From Arctopsyche grandis (taxonomy: Eukaryota > Arthropoda > Insecta > Trichoptera > Hydropsychidae), in contig NC_135358.1 of NCBI RefSeq assembly GCF_051622035.1, positions 6,778,501 through 6,842,500 on the forward strand: DNA of 64,000 nt. The letters are read 5' to 3'. Position 1 is the stretch's first letter. Every line of letters begins with the position of its first letter. The position numbers and the translations under genes were made by a program. Of the stretch, positions 25,501 to 35,046 are shown piece by piece. The notes below the pieces were generated by a model. The model made no database searches and was not told where the DNA came from. It saw only the letters and a list, made by a program, of their open reading frames with translations.

Positions 25501-28500
25501 TGCTGATTCATTGTAGTGTACATATGTACTTAAGAAATGAGATAAAGATTTGACATTGAAAATTTAACGTGTTTATTACGATTAAATTTCACCATCGAAA
25601 TAGCGCAAGCAATTTACATAAATCCCCATTGGTGGCCAAACCTCGCAAAATGGCAAATTTTTAAAGCGAGCGGAAGAATGAAGGAAATATTGTCTGACCG
25701 ATTAGCGCAGTAAACCTGATATAAACCTTGTAAAAAAAATTATAAATAGAGAAAATTCACATTTTATTTTTACATAGATGTCTATATACCAGAAAGGTCT
25801 AACAGGTAAACCCTTATGCACCTTCCTAGACAATTAATTACAAACATTCCAGCATTTTTATTACATAAATCACTGTATTTCGAGAGGCTAAAGAACACGA
25901 AATTAACAATGAGCAACAAAAAAAATTACCAGAGCGAAGACTAATCAATCTCAAGTTTGTCCGACCGCCATACTCTGTGAGGTGGACTACTTGCCATCTC
26001 GCTTGCACCAACGCAATCTGCGTCACAAACATGGACCCCAAGAAAGCCTTTTTAACGCAATTACCGCTCGGGTTAGTACATTAAGATAATAATAAAAAAA
26101 CTAATCTTTATAAATTCGCTAGATAATTAATTATAAATATTTTAAAGCAGTGAAATATTACAATCAATAGGAAAAACATCTGACTATTGATTCCAATACT
26201 CATTTTGAACACAACAATACTAGATTTTGAGTTAAAGACCGCAAAAGCTAAAAAACTAAACATTGTACATATTTTTAAACGCTCATATTTCGTAAACGAG
26301 AGTGAACCAACAAAAATCATTATCATATTCGAATTCAGTGGGTCAAACTTAGTAAAGATTGATTAGTCTCCGCTCTGGTAACTCAAAAACGTGATTTTTT
26401 GTTGCTCAGTGCAATTAATTAATTAATTAATCCATAGAGACATCTATGGATTTAGACTTGTATATAAATTTTTACATATTGTACATAAATTAAATTCAGA
26501 TATTTGTGACATAGCGGGTAGGATGGTTTTTGCCAATTTGATGGAGGAACCATTTAAACAATGAAATCGGATAAATTGGCAAACTCTGATAGGAAAAGAT
26601 CGACTAGGAGTCACAAATATCCGTCTGACCAGCAGCATTAAAGATTAGCACAGGATCGAACCAGGTAACCTCTCGGTGCGTAACATAAACGCAACCACCG
26701 GGCCATACTGCTGGCAATATATTATATAATTAAAAGTTCAAACCTTGGGAATTTTCGCAAACGATCCAGTTCTAGCGTCCCTGACCGTAGCGATGTCCAG
26801 CAAATCGACTTCATGATTTTGGTCGATCCAGTACAAGAAAAAACCTTTGGGGTCAATTCTCAACGTCACCGGAGTGCCTGCACCGGAATCCTACAAAGGG
26901 CATATTATTCAATAAGAGGTAAATAACATAAAAAATCAAAAATACCAACTTAGTATAACAAATTCCTCCGAGTAAATGAAAGATAAGACATGTACTGTGA
27001 TGAAGTAATACACACGTTTGTAGGCACCGGCCGTTATCTAAGTAAAAAAAAACTAGCATTCATCCCAATCAAACAAACCGTCCTAATGATTGCTTGTATT
27101 AAAAGAAACGCAAACATCATCCATCCAATTCTTTCAAGTAAGTGTCTCCGGTCTGCGATTGTTTAGCGAGTTAGCACTTGAGCAGCACGCATCACATTTA
27201 ATCACACGTTCATCGAACCAATTACAGTCTAGTAACCCAACTTTCTACATTACTACACATATACAGTCTAATTAATTATGCAAAATTATTTTTTGACTTG
27301 GTCAAAACCTAACAATGTCAATTTCGACTTCAAATTTGGTGTGTTAGCATCTTTAAGTGTATTTTCCGTATTAAATTGTGCTAAAAGGCACTTTTTCCTA
27401 CACCTATAAAATTAACAACGACGTGAAGTGTAAATAAAGTAAAGACGTAACGAAAATCCACCATGTTTACGTTTTCATTTCTTAATTTGGTCAACACACA
27501 TATATCAATCAAAAGCGACACATGTGAGATAGTTAAATATTATGATACACGAAGAGATTTAAATCAAATTAATACATAATTAGTCTCTTGGAGTTTTGAC
27601 GGCGTGTTTGCTGATATTGTACACTTTTAAATGCGATTAATAAGTAATTAAATCTATACTATAATAAGTAATTAAATATACGTTTATTTATTGCTTCTCT
27701 AAATACTCTCCATGAGCGAAAAATACGTTTAAACCTTTGAATATTGACCGATCGGCGTTTTGCCAACAAGTCCACGGAACTGAAAAACGCCGATAAATAC
27801 AAAGTAAATAAGAATACTACCCGCTAAGCCTTTCCAGGTAGCATTGAAAAAAAAGTGCATTGAACATGGGTCGTGTAATCCGTGTCATTCATTTGTCAAC
27901 GTTTATAAAGACTGGTTTACACCGGAATTTCCGAATTTATAACCATAGCAGAATTTCCCGATGGAAATCCTCAACTGCTGAGTACTTAAGATCGTGGCTT
28001 GACATTTAAAATTTGAGCATTACATTTTAACAACAATGAAGAAGATGGAAGTAGTTTTTGAAAAATACATTCATTAATAGACTTTTTTTGTTTATTTTAT
28101 ATTGTTGCAAGATATATTAAAGAGTCTAAACACACCTTTACAAATCTATAAATCCTCAGCGGTAGTTATCTAGGGTTTGTTTGGATTAGCTACAAATTTT
28201 ATACCTGCTTTATATTGGATTTCTAAATAATTCTAGTTGGAAATGTTGGAGAAATTTTCCGCTTTCCACAGAAAAGACGTCAGCACTCAAAGGGTTAATG
28301 AATTTTGCAAATGTATTTTTGAACACAATGCGATGATTTAGTTGTAGAATTTAATCTGGTAATGAAATATAAGCATTTATTATTCACCAATGTCAGAATG
28401 TTATACCGACAATCTCTCTAGTAGAGCCACGATAGTGAAATTCTGATAGTCGGAAATATAATTTTCATTATGATAATAGTTTATTCAGAATAAGTCACAT

Positions 28501-31500
28501 ATGCAGTGGTGTTATAAAATTTCCGTTTCATCGATTTCGCAAAAAAAAAAACGTATTTTACTTTTTATTTTAAGCGATTGATGCTTGCACGATTCAATTC
28601 ATCTATAGCAAAGTATTACAAAAAGGGCCAGGTCTTAATACCCCCCCCCCCCTCTGAATGAGGATAAAAGCCGTATTTAATGCATTTTCGGAAATTCGTA
28701 CGTGCGCGCATAAACACTCGTTGACTTTTACTATCGATATTTTGAGGAAACAATGAAAGTAAAACGATATTTGCGCAACAAGTTCAAGCTGAAATTCCTG
28801 CTGTAAATAAGTGCAAGTATAAGCTGCTTGGAAATGTGAGCATTAAAGTGATTGAACTTTTATTATGTGGTATTGAATCCGTGTAGAAAAAATATAATAA
28901 TCCATCAAAAAAATTTTTTTTATCAAATCAGGGGCCTTGAGGCGAACGCCTCCCCTACTAAATTGTTTCAGGTCAATAAATGAAAAATTGAATATTCAAT
29001 CTCTAGATCTATTATTAAGATTTCAAGAACAAGCTGTTAAACTCGCATTTATCTTTTCTTGAAAATATTCTAATACCAAGAAGTTGAAAACTCGTTGCTA
29101 GTGAGCGAAAATCTATTTATGAAGACAAAAAGCAACAGGTTTCTGGAAATTTTAAATCTTGGATATGTAAAGGCTTTCCGGAAATCTTTGTAAAACCACT
29201 GAATGACATAGATACAACATGAATTTGAATTCAGAAGTGAATATTTAGCTTATTGAAGTTATTTTTTTCTCGTTAAATATCATCCAGTAGACCTGCTGAC
29301 AATTTACGCTTATTTGTTAATACATTTACTAGATAATACACATACATATGTAAATTAAAAGGAAACAATTTTTCTTGATATTAATGCACTAGATTTGTGA
29401 TAAAAAATGTAATAAAAAAACGGTATGTTTTTTCTGAACTCTACTTGAAAATTTTATATGGAAACTATAAATTTAAACAAAAAATTGATCTTTGGGACCT
29501 CTGACACCGAGTCGAACTTTTGAAACACATACACATTCTCAAATTCAGTATTTTCCAAACACAATACATGTCGAAAGAGTGGCTTTGAAATGGGGATAAA
29601 AAGGAAACTATATTCATATACATAAACCAAGATATTTCATTCATAAACTTAAAAACAAACTGTTAAATGAGTCACACCATAATTTCGACGTTATCTTTAT
29701 ATTGTAGTCAATAAACTGAAATCTGAAGAATTTCAACAGAAAATTTTCGCATATCAAATCGAGAGAGGGGGGGGGGGGTAAAAATATGCATATTAAACAC
29801 AAAAATTTAACATCCCTAAGTCATTTGAAATAATTAAACTAATATAAGCAAAAAGAAAAACAAATTAATTCAGTCAGCTATGGTAAAAAAGAGAATATAC
29901 TGAATAATAATTTCGTCACATTACTTTATAATGCCATATATATTATTAAATATTGAGAAATCTTGGCAGGGTCAACAATCTCGTTAATAATACTTTATCT
30001 ATTGTAATATTTTTTCTATGCGATTATACTTTTTTCTATTGAAATGTTCAATAAACGTTCTATATTTGTAAACTATAGAAAATACTATTATACACCCCCC
30101 CCCCCCCCCCTATGCATATTAGTAGATCGGGTTGTATTTTTTGTAGAAATAAGTAAATCACAACTATGAAAAGGTTGAGCTGCCCTTATGTATACATAAA
30201 AATAAAATAATACAATAAATACTAAGAAGAATAAAAATAGTCTGTAAAATAGACAATGATCACTATGTACTATAGTGTACATAGATCATATACACTATGA
30301 TCACTATGTATATGTAGATCAAAATAGATGTAAAATGTATTGTCATCTATGTTTATTTATTGCTTCTCTAAATACTCTCCATGGGCGAAAAATACGCTTA
30401 GTGAATCTTAATCGAATTTTTCAAATGTATTTTTGAACACAATTTGATGATTTAGTTGTAGAATTTAATCTGGTAATGAAATATAAGCACTGATTATTGA
30501 CCAATATCAAAATGTTGTACCGACAATCTCAAGTAAAGTCACGATAGTAGAAAATTTAATTTTCATTATGATTATGGTTTATAAGGTGTCATTAAAATTC
30601 CGTTATATCGATTTTGCAACAAAAAAACGTATTTTACTTTTTATTTTAACAATCTGCAATCTGATTTTTAAACGGTTGATGCTTGCAAGATTTTCATCGG
30701 ATTCAATTTATCTATAGTTATTAACCTTTCTGACTTTTCTTTTGAAAGCCTGCCACGCTGAAAATTTCGCCAACATTTCCAATTGGAATTATTTAAAAAT
30801 TCAATAGAAAGTAGGTATAAAAATTATAGCTAATCTAAACAAACCCTAGATAACTACTGCCAAGGGTTTCGAGTTTTGTAAAGGTGTATTCAGACTATCT
30901 AATATATTTTGCAATATAAAATAAACAAAAAAGTCTATTAATAAATATATATTTTTTCCAAAACTAGTTCCATCTTCTTCATTGTTGGTAAAATGTAATT
31001 AATGCTCACAATTTAAATTCCAAGCCACACGCTAAAATACGTGGCAGTTAGAGATTTCCATCGGGAAATTCTGCTATGGTTATAAATTAAAAAAATTCTG
31101 GTATAAGCGAGTTTTTATAAACGTTGACACGAATTACACGACCCATGTTCATAGCATTTTTTTAATGCTACCTTTCAAGGCTTTGCAGGTACTATTCTTG
31201 TTTACTTTCTACATGCAAAATTTACAACGCCTATCGGCGTTTAGCAGGCCTATGAGCTTGTCAGCAAAACGCCAATCGGCGTTTTGATCAGCATTCAAAG
31301 GGATAGAAATTCGATAGAAATGGCTCGAGTTGCAGTTACAGAAAAGGTTGAGCTGCCCTGTTGTATACATAAAAAAAATACAATAACACAATAAATACTA
31401 ACAAGAATAAAAATAGCCTGCAAAACAGACAATGATCACTATATATGTAGATCAAAACAGATGTATAATGTATTGAGCATAATTTATGAATAATAAAAGA

Positions 31501-31951
31501 ATTCTAAAAAAAAAACACACAATAAGTTACGTTGTAAGTTTACAAGTCGACCGGAAGTGGCACTTCCTCTTTTTATTATCATATTTGATTTTCTTTCGAT
31601 ATAAAAATAAAAAATTGTAAAAAATCGATCGATTAATTTTTCGGCCAAGTAGACCAGGATCGATTGCGCAAACGGGATCTATGAAAGAAATCGATCGATT
31701 GCGCAAAAAGTAAGTTGGCCTTTCGGGTGGAAGACAGTGAAGATGAGAAGAGAAAAGAGAATGACCTCGTCCCACTTGATGAACTTCTCGCCGGCTACGA
31801 AGTGAGGAGAGACGTTGGGAGGGCGCAGTCTGGTGGCGGCCGAGCTGTAGCTGGAGCTGGAGCTGGTGACTGCGGTGACTGCGGGGACTGCGGGGACTGC
31901 GGCGACTGCCGTGACTGCGGGAGCACAACTCTTCGCGTCCTCGTCTTCCAT
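16596..31951 (-). CDS. Plc21C: Phospholipase C-beta, Plc21C type (21 coding exons, 1,277 aa)
   Basis: This Gq-activated enzyme cleaves PIP2 to IP3 and diacylglycerol at the plasma membrane. Exons, in order: 31951-31766, 26890-26744, 24052-23915, 23845-23712, 23631-23446, 23371-23177, 23100-22918, 21826-21564, 21490-21312, 21223-20965, 20589-20432, 20351-20209, 20129-19901, 19830-19651, 19566-19413, 19341-19067, 18992-18713, 18615-18416, 17143-17009, 16882-16763, 16685-16596. They total 3,834 nt, all in phase. Domains: PH (about 40-160), EF hands (160-325), X barrel with [12 protein letters not shown] (His about 363) and HGYTF (His about 408) and metal ligands E and D in CVELDFW, an X-Y linker with six histidines and an acidic Ser/Glu run, Y (about 600-720), C2 (725-860), then a charged C-terminal coiled coil of about 300 aa ending NVPL, a possible PDZ ligand. 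The long C-tail and [20 protein letters not shown] fit Plc21C better than norpA (established family knowledge). Start: ATG at 31951 ahead of [19 protein letters not shown]. Introns carry many transposons. Confidence 0.95.
17680..18303 (+). pseudogene. RTE-type non-LTR retrotransposon 3' fragment, antisense in a Plc21C intron
   Basis: The translated plus strand gives the C-terminal tail common to LINE reverse transcriptases: [21 protein letters not shown], then [17 protein letters not shown], then [30 protein letters not shown] and [12 protein letters not shown]. Frameshifts and stops break it. It ends in a (GAT)n run at 18280-18302, and a trinucleotide tail is typical of RTE elements. The catalytic YADD region is absent. 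A more decayed relative is at about 60697-60965. It lies between Plc21C exons 18 and 19. Confidence 0.7.
22486..22812 (+). mobile_element. tRNA-derived SINE, diverged copy in a Plc21C intron
   Basis: A tRNA-like head with a GGGTTCAAGTCCC B-box match at about 22537-22549 is followed by GCTGCTGGCGAGATCTTGGGGTC, the body motif shared with the other SINE copies, and later by TTCATAGATGTCTC. The A box is degenerate. The 3' hairpin segment is missing or unrecognisable. Confidence 0.6.
24590..25440 (+). pseudogene. Decayed LINE reverse-transcriptase tail split by a SINE
   Basis: Sequence at 24600-24740 translates to pieces like [14 protein letters not shown] and FLRIP..IVKQTN. After the SINE at 24762-25147 it continues as [28 protein letters not shown] and RRSSTRLP. 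This is the usual order in the C-terminal tail of LINE ORF2 proteins (resembling the ...WT.KRER... and ...GHVLR...GRRSTR... motifs). Several stops and frameshifts are present, so it is a relic in the intron between Plc21C exons 2 and 3. Confidence 0.55.
24762..25147 (+). mobile_element. tRNA-derived SINE with 3' hairpin
   Basis: The head reads TATAGCTCAGTAG (A-box-like), then GTGGTCATGGGTTCATTTCC (B-box region). The body has TGCTGGCTAGACC, GAGTCCAGGTCGATCG and AAACGGTTCC, then TCCATAGATGTCTCGAT. The 3' end, AATTGGCCATAAAGGCGCATTGGGGCCTGTTAGGCCTTCCTGG-like sequence, can fold into a hairpin. It interrupts a LINE relic. Confidence 0.7.
25765..26720 (-). mobile_element. tRNA-derived SINE, split by a family A foldback element
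   Basis: Read on the minus strand, the head at 26720-26650 has GCCAGCAGTATGGCCCGGTGG (A box) and GAGGTTACCTGGTTCGATCC (B box). The body continues to about 26412 and resumes at 25906. It ends near 25765 with the 3' hairpin and a T-rich tail. The interruption at 25907-26411 is a family A element. The two halves align with the uninterrupted SINE at 63630-64000, which shows they were once continuous. Confidence 0.7.
25907..26411. mobile_element. CACTG foldback element (family A, copy 2)
   Basis: It begins CAATGAGCAACAAAA at 25907, preceded by TAA, and ends GTTGCTCAGTG at 26411, followed by CAA (a decayed TAA duplication). The right arm matches copies 1 and 3 (GATTAGTCTCCGCTCTGG, AACTCAAAAACGTGATTTTT). 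The left half contains unrelated sequence at about 25955-26070, so this copy is rearranged. It lies inside a SINE in a Plc21C intron. Confidence 0.65.
27690..28310 (+). repeat. Inverted-duplication arm 1 (Plc21C intron 1)
   Basis: This segment is repeated in opposite orientation at about 30715-31310, with clear but imperfect identity. Shared runs include ATAACCATAGCAGAATTTCCC, CAACAATGAAGAAGATGGAA, GTTATCTAGGGTTTGTTT and ATCGGCGTTTTG. Its left edge, TTTATTGCTTCTCTAAATAC, also recurs directly at about 30357. No coding frame or terminal repeat was seen. It could be a transposon family or a local segmental duplication. Confidence 0.65.
28310..28615 (+). repeat. Direct repeat, copy 1 (Plc21C intron 1)
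   Basis: AAATGTATTTTTGAACACAAT, GATGATTTAGTTGTAGAATTTAATCTGG-like sequence and ACGTATTTTACTTTTTATTTT recur in the same orientation and order at about 30415-30722. Together with the inverted arms this gives a complex duplicated block. Confidence 0.65.
30165..30350 (+). repeat. Direct repeat, copy 1 of a pair (Plc21C intron 1)
   Basis: GAAAAGGTTGAGCTGCCC, then a run ending in ACAATGATCACTATGTA and TAGATCAAAATAGATG, recurs directly at about 31336-31480. Spacing is about 1.17 kb. Confidence 0.55.
30715..31310 (-). repeat. Inverted-duplication arm 2 (Plc21C intron 1)
   Basis: The reverse complement of this segment follows arm 1 (about 27740-28310) along its full length. A 2.4 kb spacer separates the arms. 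Both arms contain the AACGCCGAT..GGCGTTTTG palindromic motif near one end. Confidence 0.65.
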
Positions 31952-31999
31952 GGCTGCGAGAGGAGTGCGAGCGGTGGTTTGAGTGAGTGGGTGTGAGCG

Positions 32000-32040
<41 letters not shown>

Positions 32041-32443
32041 GTGTGGTGTGGTGTGGACAATGATGTGATGTGAGGAGATTGATGTGATGTGAGGAGAGTG
32101 ATGTGAGGAGAGTGAGTGGTGGTGGTGGTAGTGTAGTGGTAGTAGTAGTGGTGGTGGTGGTGGTGCGCGGCCCCGAAAGGCGACCCCCGCCCCCGACCCC
32201 GCGCACCGCCTGTCGCGTCTCCGCTCCCGCTCCCGCCGTCTATGCGAGTGTCAGAATTGTCACTCCTTATCAATATTTCGCCCGGCGACTGATACGCGCG
32301 CTCTGCAATCCACTCAACACGGCAAGCCCGACGAGGGGGAGGGGGGAAGAGGGACATACTCTCAAGTCTACATGGGAGGGGGGGGGGGGTTCAAATCTGG
32401 AAAAAATCGCGACAAAAGTGGGGCAGCCTGTGGAGTTCATGTT
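31766..32443 (-). promoter_or_regulatory. CpG-rich 5' end of Plc21C (probable promoter/5' UTR)
   Basis: Base composition jumps to GC-rich, with many CpG steps, across Plc21C coding exon 1 and the 0.5 kb upstream. The upstream part holds (GT)n at 32003-32033, a purine-rich GGT/AGT repeat run and G-tracts. A GC-rich start in an AT-rich genome suggests a broad promoter, but no TATA or initiator element was assigned here. Two long minus-strand open frames in this stretch have low-complexity His/Thr/Ser translations and are not treated as genes. Confidence 0.5.
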
Positions 32444-33010
32444 GACAGGACTGCGGGGACGGACAGAACCGTCGAGAACGAGCCCGAGCCCTGATATTTA
32501 TTTATTCTTGTTTGTAACGAACGGATTTACGCGCGCTTATCTGATCTCGCGATGGAAGATCTAGAGGGCGTTTACGTCGTTCTTCCAAGGGTCGAGTTCT
32601 ATGGAAACGTGGACTAACCTTGGGATAGTATTATGTATATAGTCGGGGAGGTTCCTGACTGCAAATCGTCGTCGTTGATAACAGCTTCCTCGTGGTCGGG
32701 AGAGCTGGCTCTGCGGTCGTCTTCTCGTTGAAGCACCGCTGGTCAGGTCACAGCAGCGAGAGGGGGAGGCAGGAGACAAACTCCGTACTGCCTCGTGTGG
32801 ACACAAGATGGCGATCTCTGGGCGTCTCTGAAGACGCTCGGCGGAGATGCTGGATAGGGAGGTCCTTCCCGGCTGACGGCTGGCTGTAGAGAGAGATGCT
32901 CTCGATACTGCTCTACAGGAGTATCGGGTTGGCGCGGTAAAATCACTGGTGCCACCCTAAAGATTACTACCGTTACCAACTGAAGGGACACTCGGGAGAA
33001 CGTCGCGTTA
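32444..33010 (-). mobile_element. Probable solo LTR upstream of Plc21C
   Basis: A 567-bp GC-rich block is bounded by the direct repeat CATGTT (32438-32443 and 33011-33016). Read on the minus strand it begins TAACGCGACGTTCTCCCG and ends CCGCAGTCCTGTCA. A TATA-like element lies at about 32635 (minus strand CGACTATATACATAAT), followed by a GC-rich downstream part. A short stem, CTGTAGAG..CTCTACAG, is present. These traits fit the U3-R-U5 layout of a Gypsy-like LTR, but no internal LTR-retrotransposon coding region is here. The terminal dinucleotides are not the perfect TG...CA. It faces the same way as Plc21C. Confidence 0.4.
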
Positions 33011-33074
33011 CATGTTTATTTATATTTATTCCTGTTTCTGTAGGGGCTTATTTTGGTAGGTAAACGGACTACTA

Positions 33075-33665
33075 GTCATATGTGAACCGGTCACACGTCG
33101 TCACCCGTCACACTAAAACTGGTCACACCCAAAAATTGGTCACGGGATAACTGGTCCGATGCGGTGCAAACGATCGAAGAGCGCCAGACAGACTGAACCA
33201 CAGATTAACGACACGTGTACCTCATGCGTACGCACTGCTCGCACTTACACTAAGCTAAATCTACCCAAAGTTCCGACACCTACCCTGTATACGTTCTGTG
33301 CTTCTGATACTTTAGTTCCGAATTTTTCCTTATTAAATTATTAAAAACACGCCAGAAAGATCCAACTCAATTTTAATAATTACCATTTTAATAATTGCAT
33401 CTGTGCACATCGAAAGGTTACTCGTCATCTGATGTACAATTTTTCATTCGTGAAGTCGAGAATTGCGTTTAAAGCAGCCATCCAGTTAATCTGTGGTTCA
33501 ATCTGTCTGGCGCTTTTCGATCGTTTGCACCAAACCCAACTGGTCACACCCAAAAATTGTTCCACACCAATTTTTCATTTTTGGGTGTGACCAGTTTTCG
33601 CGTGACCAATTTTTGGGTGTGACCGGTTTTCTTGTGACCAATTTTCCTGTGCGACGAATTTTCGT
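33075..33665. mobile_element. Long-inverted-repeat element with reiterated GGTCACACCCAAAAA ends
   Basis: The left arm (about 33075-33210) and right arm (about 33470-33660) are inverted copies sharing GTGCAAACGATCGAA and GCGCCAGACAGA.TGAACCACAG. Outside this core both arms carry several repeats of TGGTCACACCCAAAAA. The design mirrors the Mutator-like element at 43.3-47.8 kb, which also has reiterated short motifs at its ends. The exact boundaries and target duplication were not found. It lies between Plc21C and Larp7. Confidence 0.55.
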
Positions 33666-33683
33666 GCGACAGAAGATTTACAT

Positions 33684-34017
33684 TTTTTTACATAGATATA
33701 TACCAGGAAGGCTTGACAGGAAGACCCCAATGCGCCTTATACGAAACTAACAATTAATTAAATTAATTAAAGAATTAATCCATTGAGACATATATGGATT
33801 TTAGATTTTTAATACAAAAAATACAGAAGATTTGTGGCAACAGGTAGGAAGATTTTTTTATCAATTTTAAGGAACCAACAATGATCAAATAAAATTGACA
33901 AACTCTGATAAGAAACGATCGACACCCAAGTCTGACCAGCAGTATAGCGGGCTCGAGCCCAATAATCACTTGGTGCTAAACATACACGCTATCACTGAGC
34001 CATACTGCTGGCTATAT
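33684..34017 (-). mobile_element. tRNA-derived SINE with 3' hairpin
   Basis: On the minus strand, the head AGCCAGCAGTATGGCTCAGTG (A box) and GGGCTCGAGCCC (B-box region) lie at 34017-33950. The body runs through GTCAGACTTGGGTGTCGATCG, ATCAGAGTTTGTCAATTTTA and a TAATTAATTTAATTAATTG stretch. The 3' end is GCGCATTGGGGTCTTCCTGT..GCCTTCCTGGTATATATCTATG followed by A-rich sequence. Confidence 0.75.
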
Positions 34018-34215
34018 GTCGACTATAAATCGACTATTGGTAAGAACACACTCAAACGTGCAGCACGGAACGTGTAGGTTGGGTTCATACTGCTAGCTAA
34101 ATTTAGGATGTAACCCGTTTACCATAAAATAAGGGTAAAAGCCGAGTTTACGGACGAGGCGGACCTTCCCGGTTCGCTTGCCGCTGGTGGCCGACCGGCT
34201 GGCCACAGTCGTTAG

Positions 34216-34348
34216 TAGAGGTAGGATAGCCAAGGTGCCGTTTATTGTTAAAATGTTGTAAATGCATTGTTAAAGGTTTGCCGAACCTTTTTTACAAAGG
34301 ATTTACAACAATTGAACAATGAGCGGCACCTTGGCTATCCTACCTCTA
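34216..34348. mobile_element. 133-bp hAT-like MITE (near-perfect hairpin)
   Basis: TAGAGGTAGGATAGCCAAGG at the left end is repeated in inverted form at the right end, with the inner sequence also partly palindromic. The 8-bp flanks are GTCGTTAG (34208-34215) and GTCATTAG (34349-34356), one mismatch. Terminal TAGAG plus an 8-bp duplication fits hAT. Confidence 0.7.
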
Positions 34349-35046
34349 GTCATTAGCTGCTGTGTGAGAGTACTTGAGTATTGCCGTGCCGTGATTAACC
34401 TTCAATCCTATATCTAGGACATTGTTCTTTCAATTACCAACCAATACTCAACATCCTTGAATAAATACATCTGGCATTTGCAAAGATAATAGAAAATAAA
34501 ATACCTAACTATATGCGGAGCGAAGCTATACCTGCTGTCCCGTTATTTCCCTTTAATTTCTTTCGGCCGCCTGTGTGCGTTGCACACATTTGTATATATT
34601 GTAGATGCAGCCCTGATGCTATAATCGTTGGTTATTTGGATTAAAATATTGCATCGATGCCGATAAGTGGAAAATCAATATATTGCTATCAATTGATAGT
34701 GAATAGGAGCACCATTAGGGATACCACGTAGTTGGCTTCATTAAAAATCAAGCGGCCAACGACTATAAAGTTCTATTAAAAAAATATGTACATATGTACA
34801 TATATATTATTTGGTCAAAAATTTACAAAAGTCTATAACTACAAGCTTACGGCCAAATTGCCCAAATTATGAAGTAAACGTTTTATGGTTATGTCAAGTG
34901 TCAATTTGAATGCGCCGGATTTCGTTCGTGCGTTTTTGAGAGCAAATTGAATTTTTGCTTTGCTTAGGATCCGTGCAACCTTTTCTTTGTTCGGTTGACG
35001 CGCTAGTCCGATTATTATCGCAAGCGGTCTATTGTTATCTAAATAA

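Noticed and set aside
31527-32357. 276-aa minus-strand open frame rich in His, Thr and Ser
   Set aside because: It runs through GT-, GGT- and GC-rich simple sequence in the Plc21C 5' region. The real coding exon (31766-31951) is in another frame and carries the conserved GEKFIKWDE.
32561-32991. Arg/Pro/Ser-rich open frames of 81-82 aa
   Set aside because: They fall in the GC-rich probable LTR, in overlapping frames with no domain.
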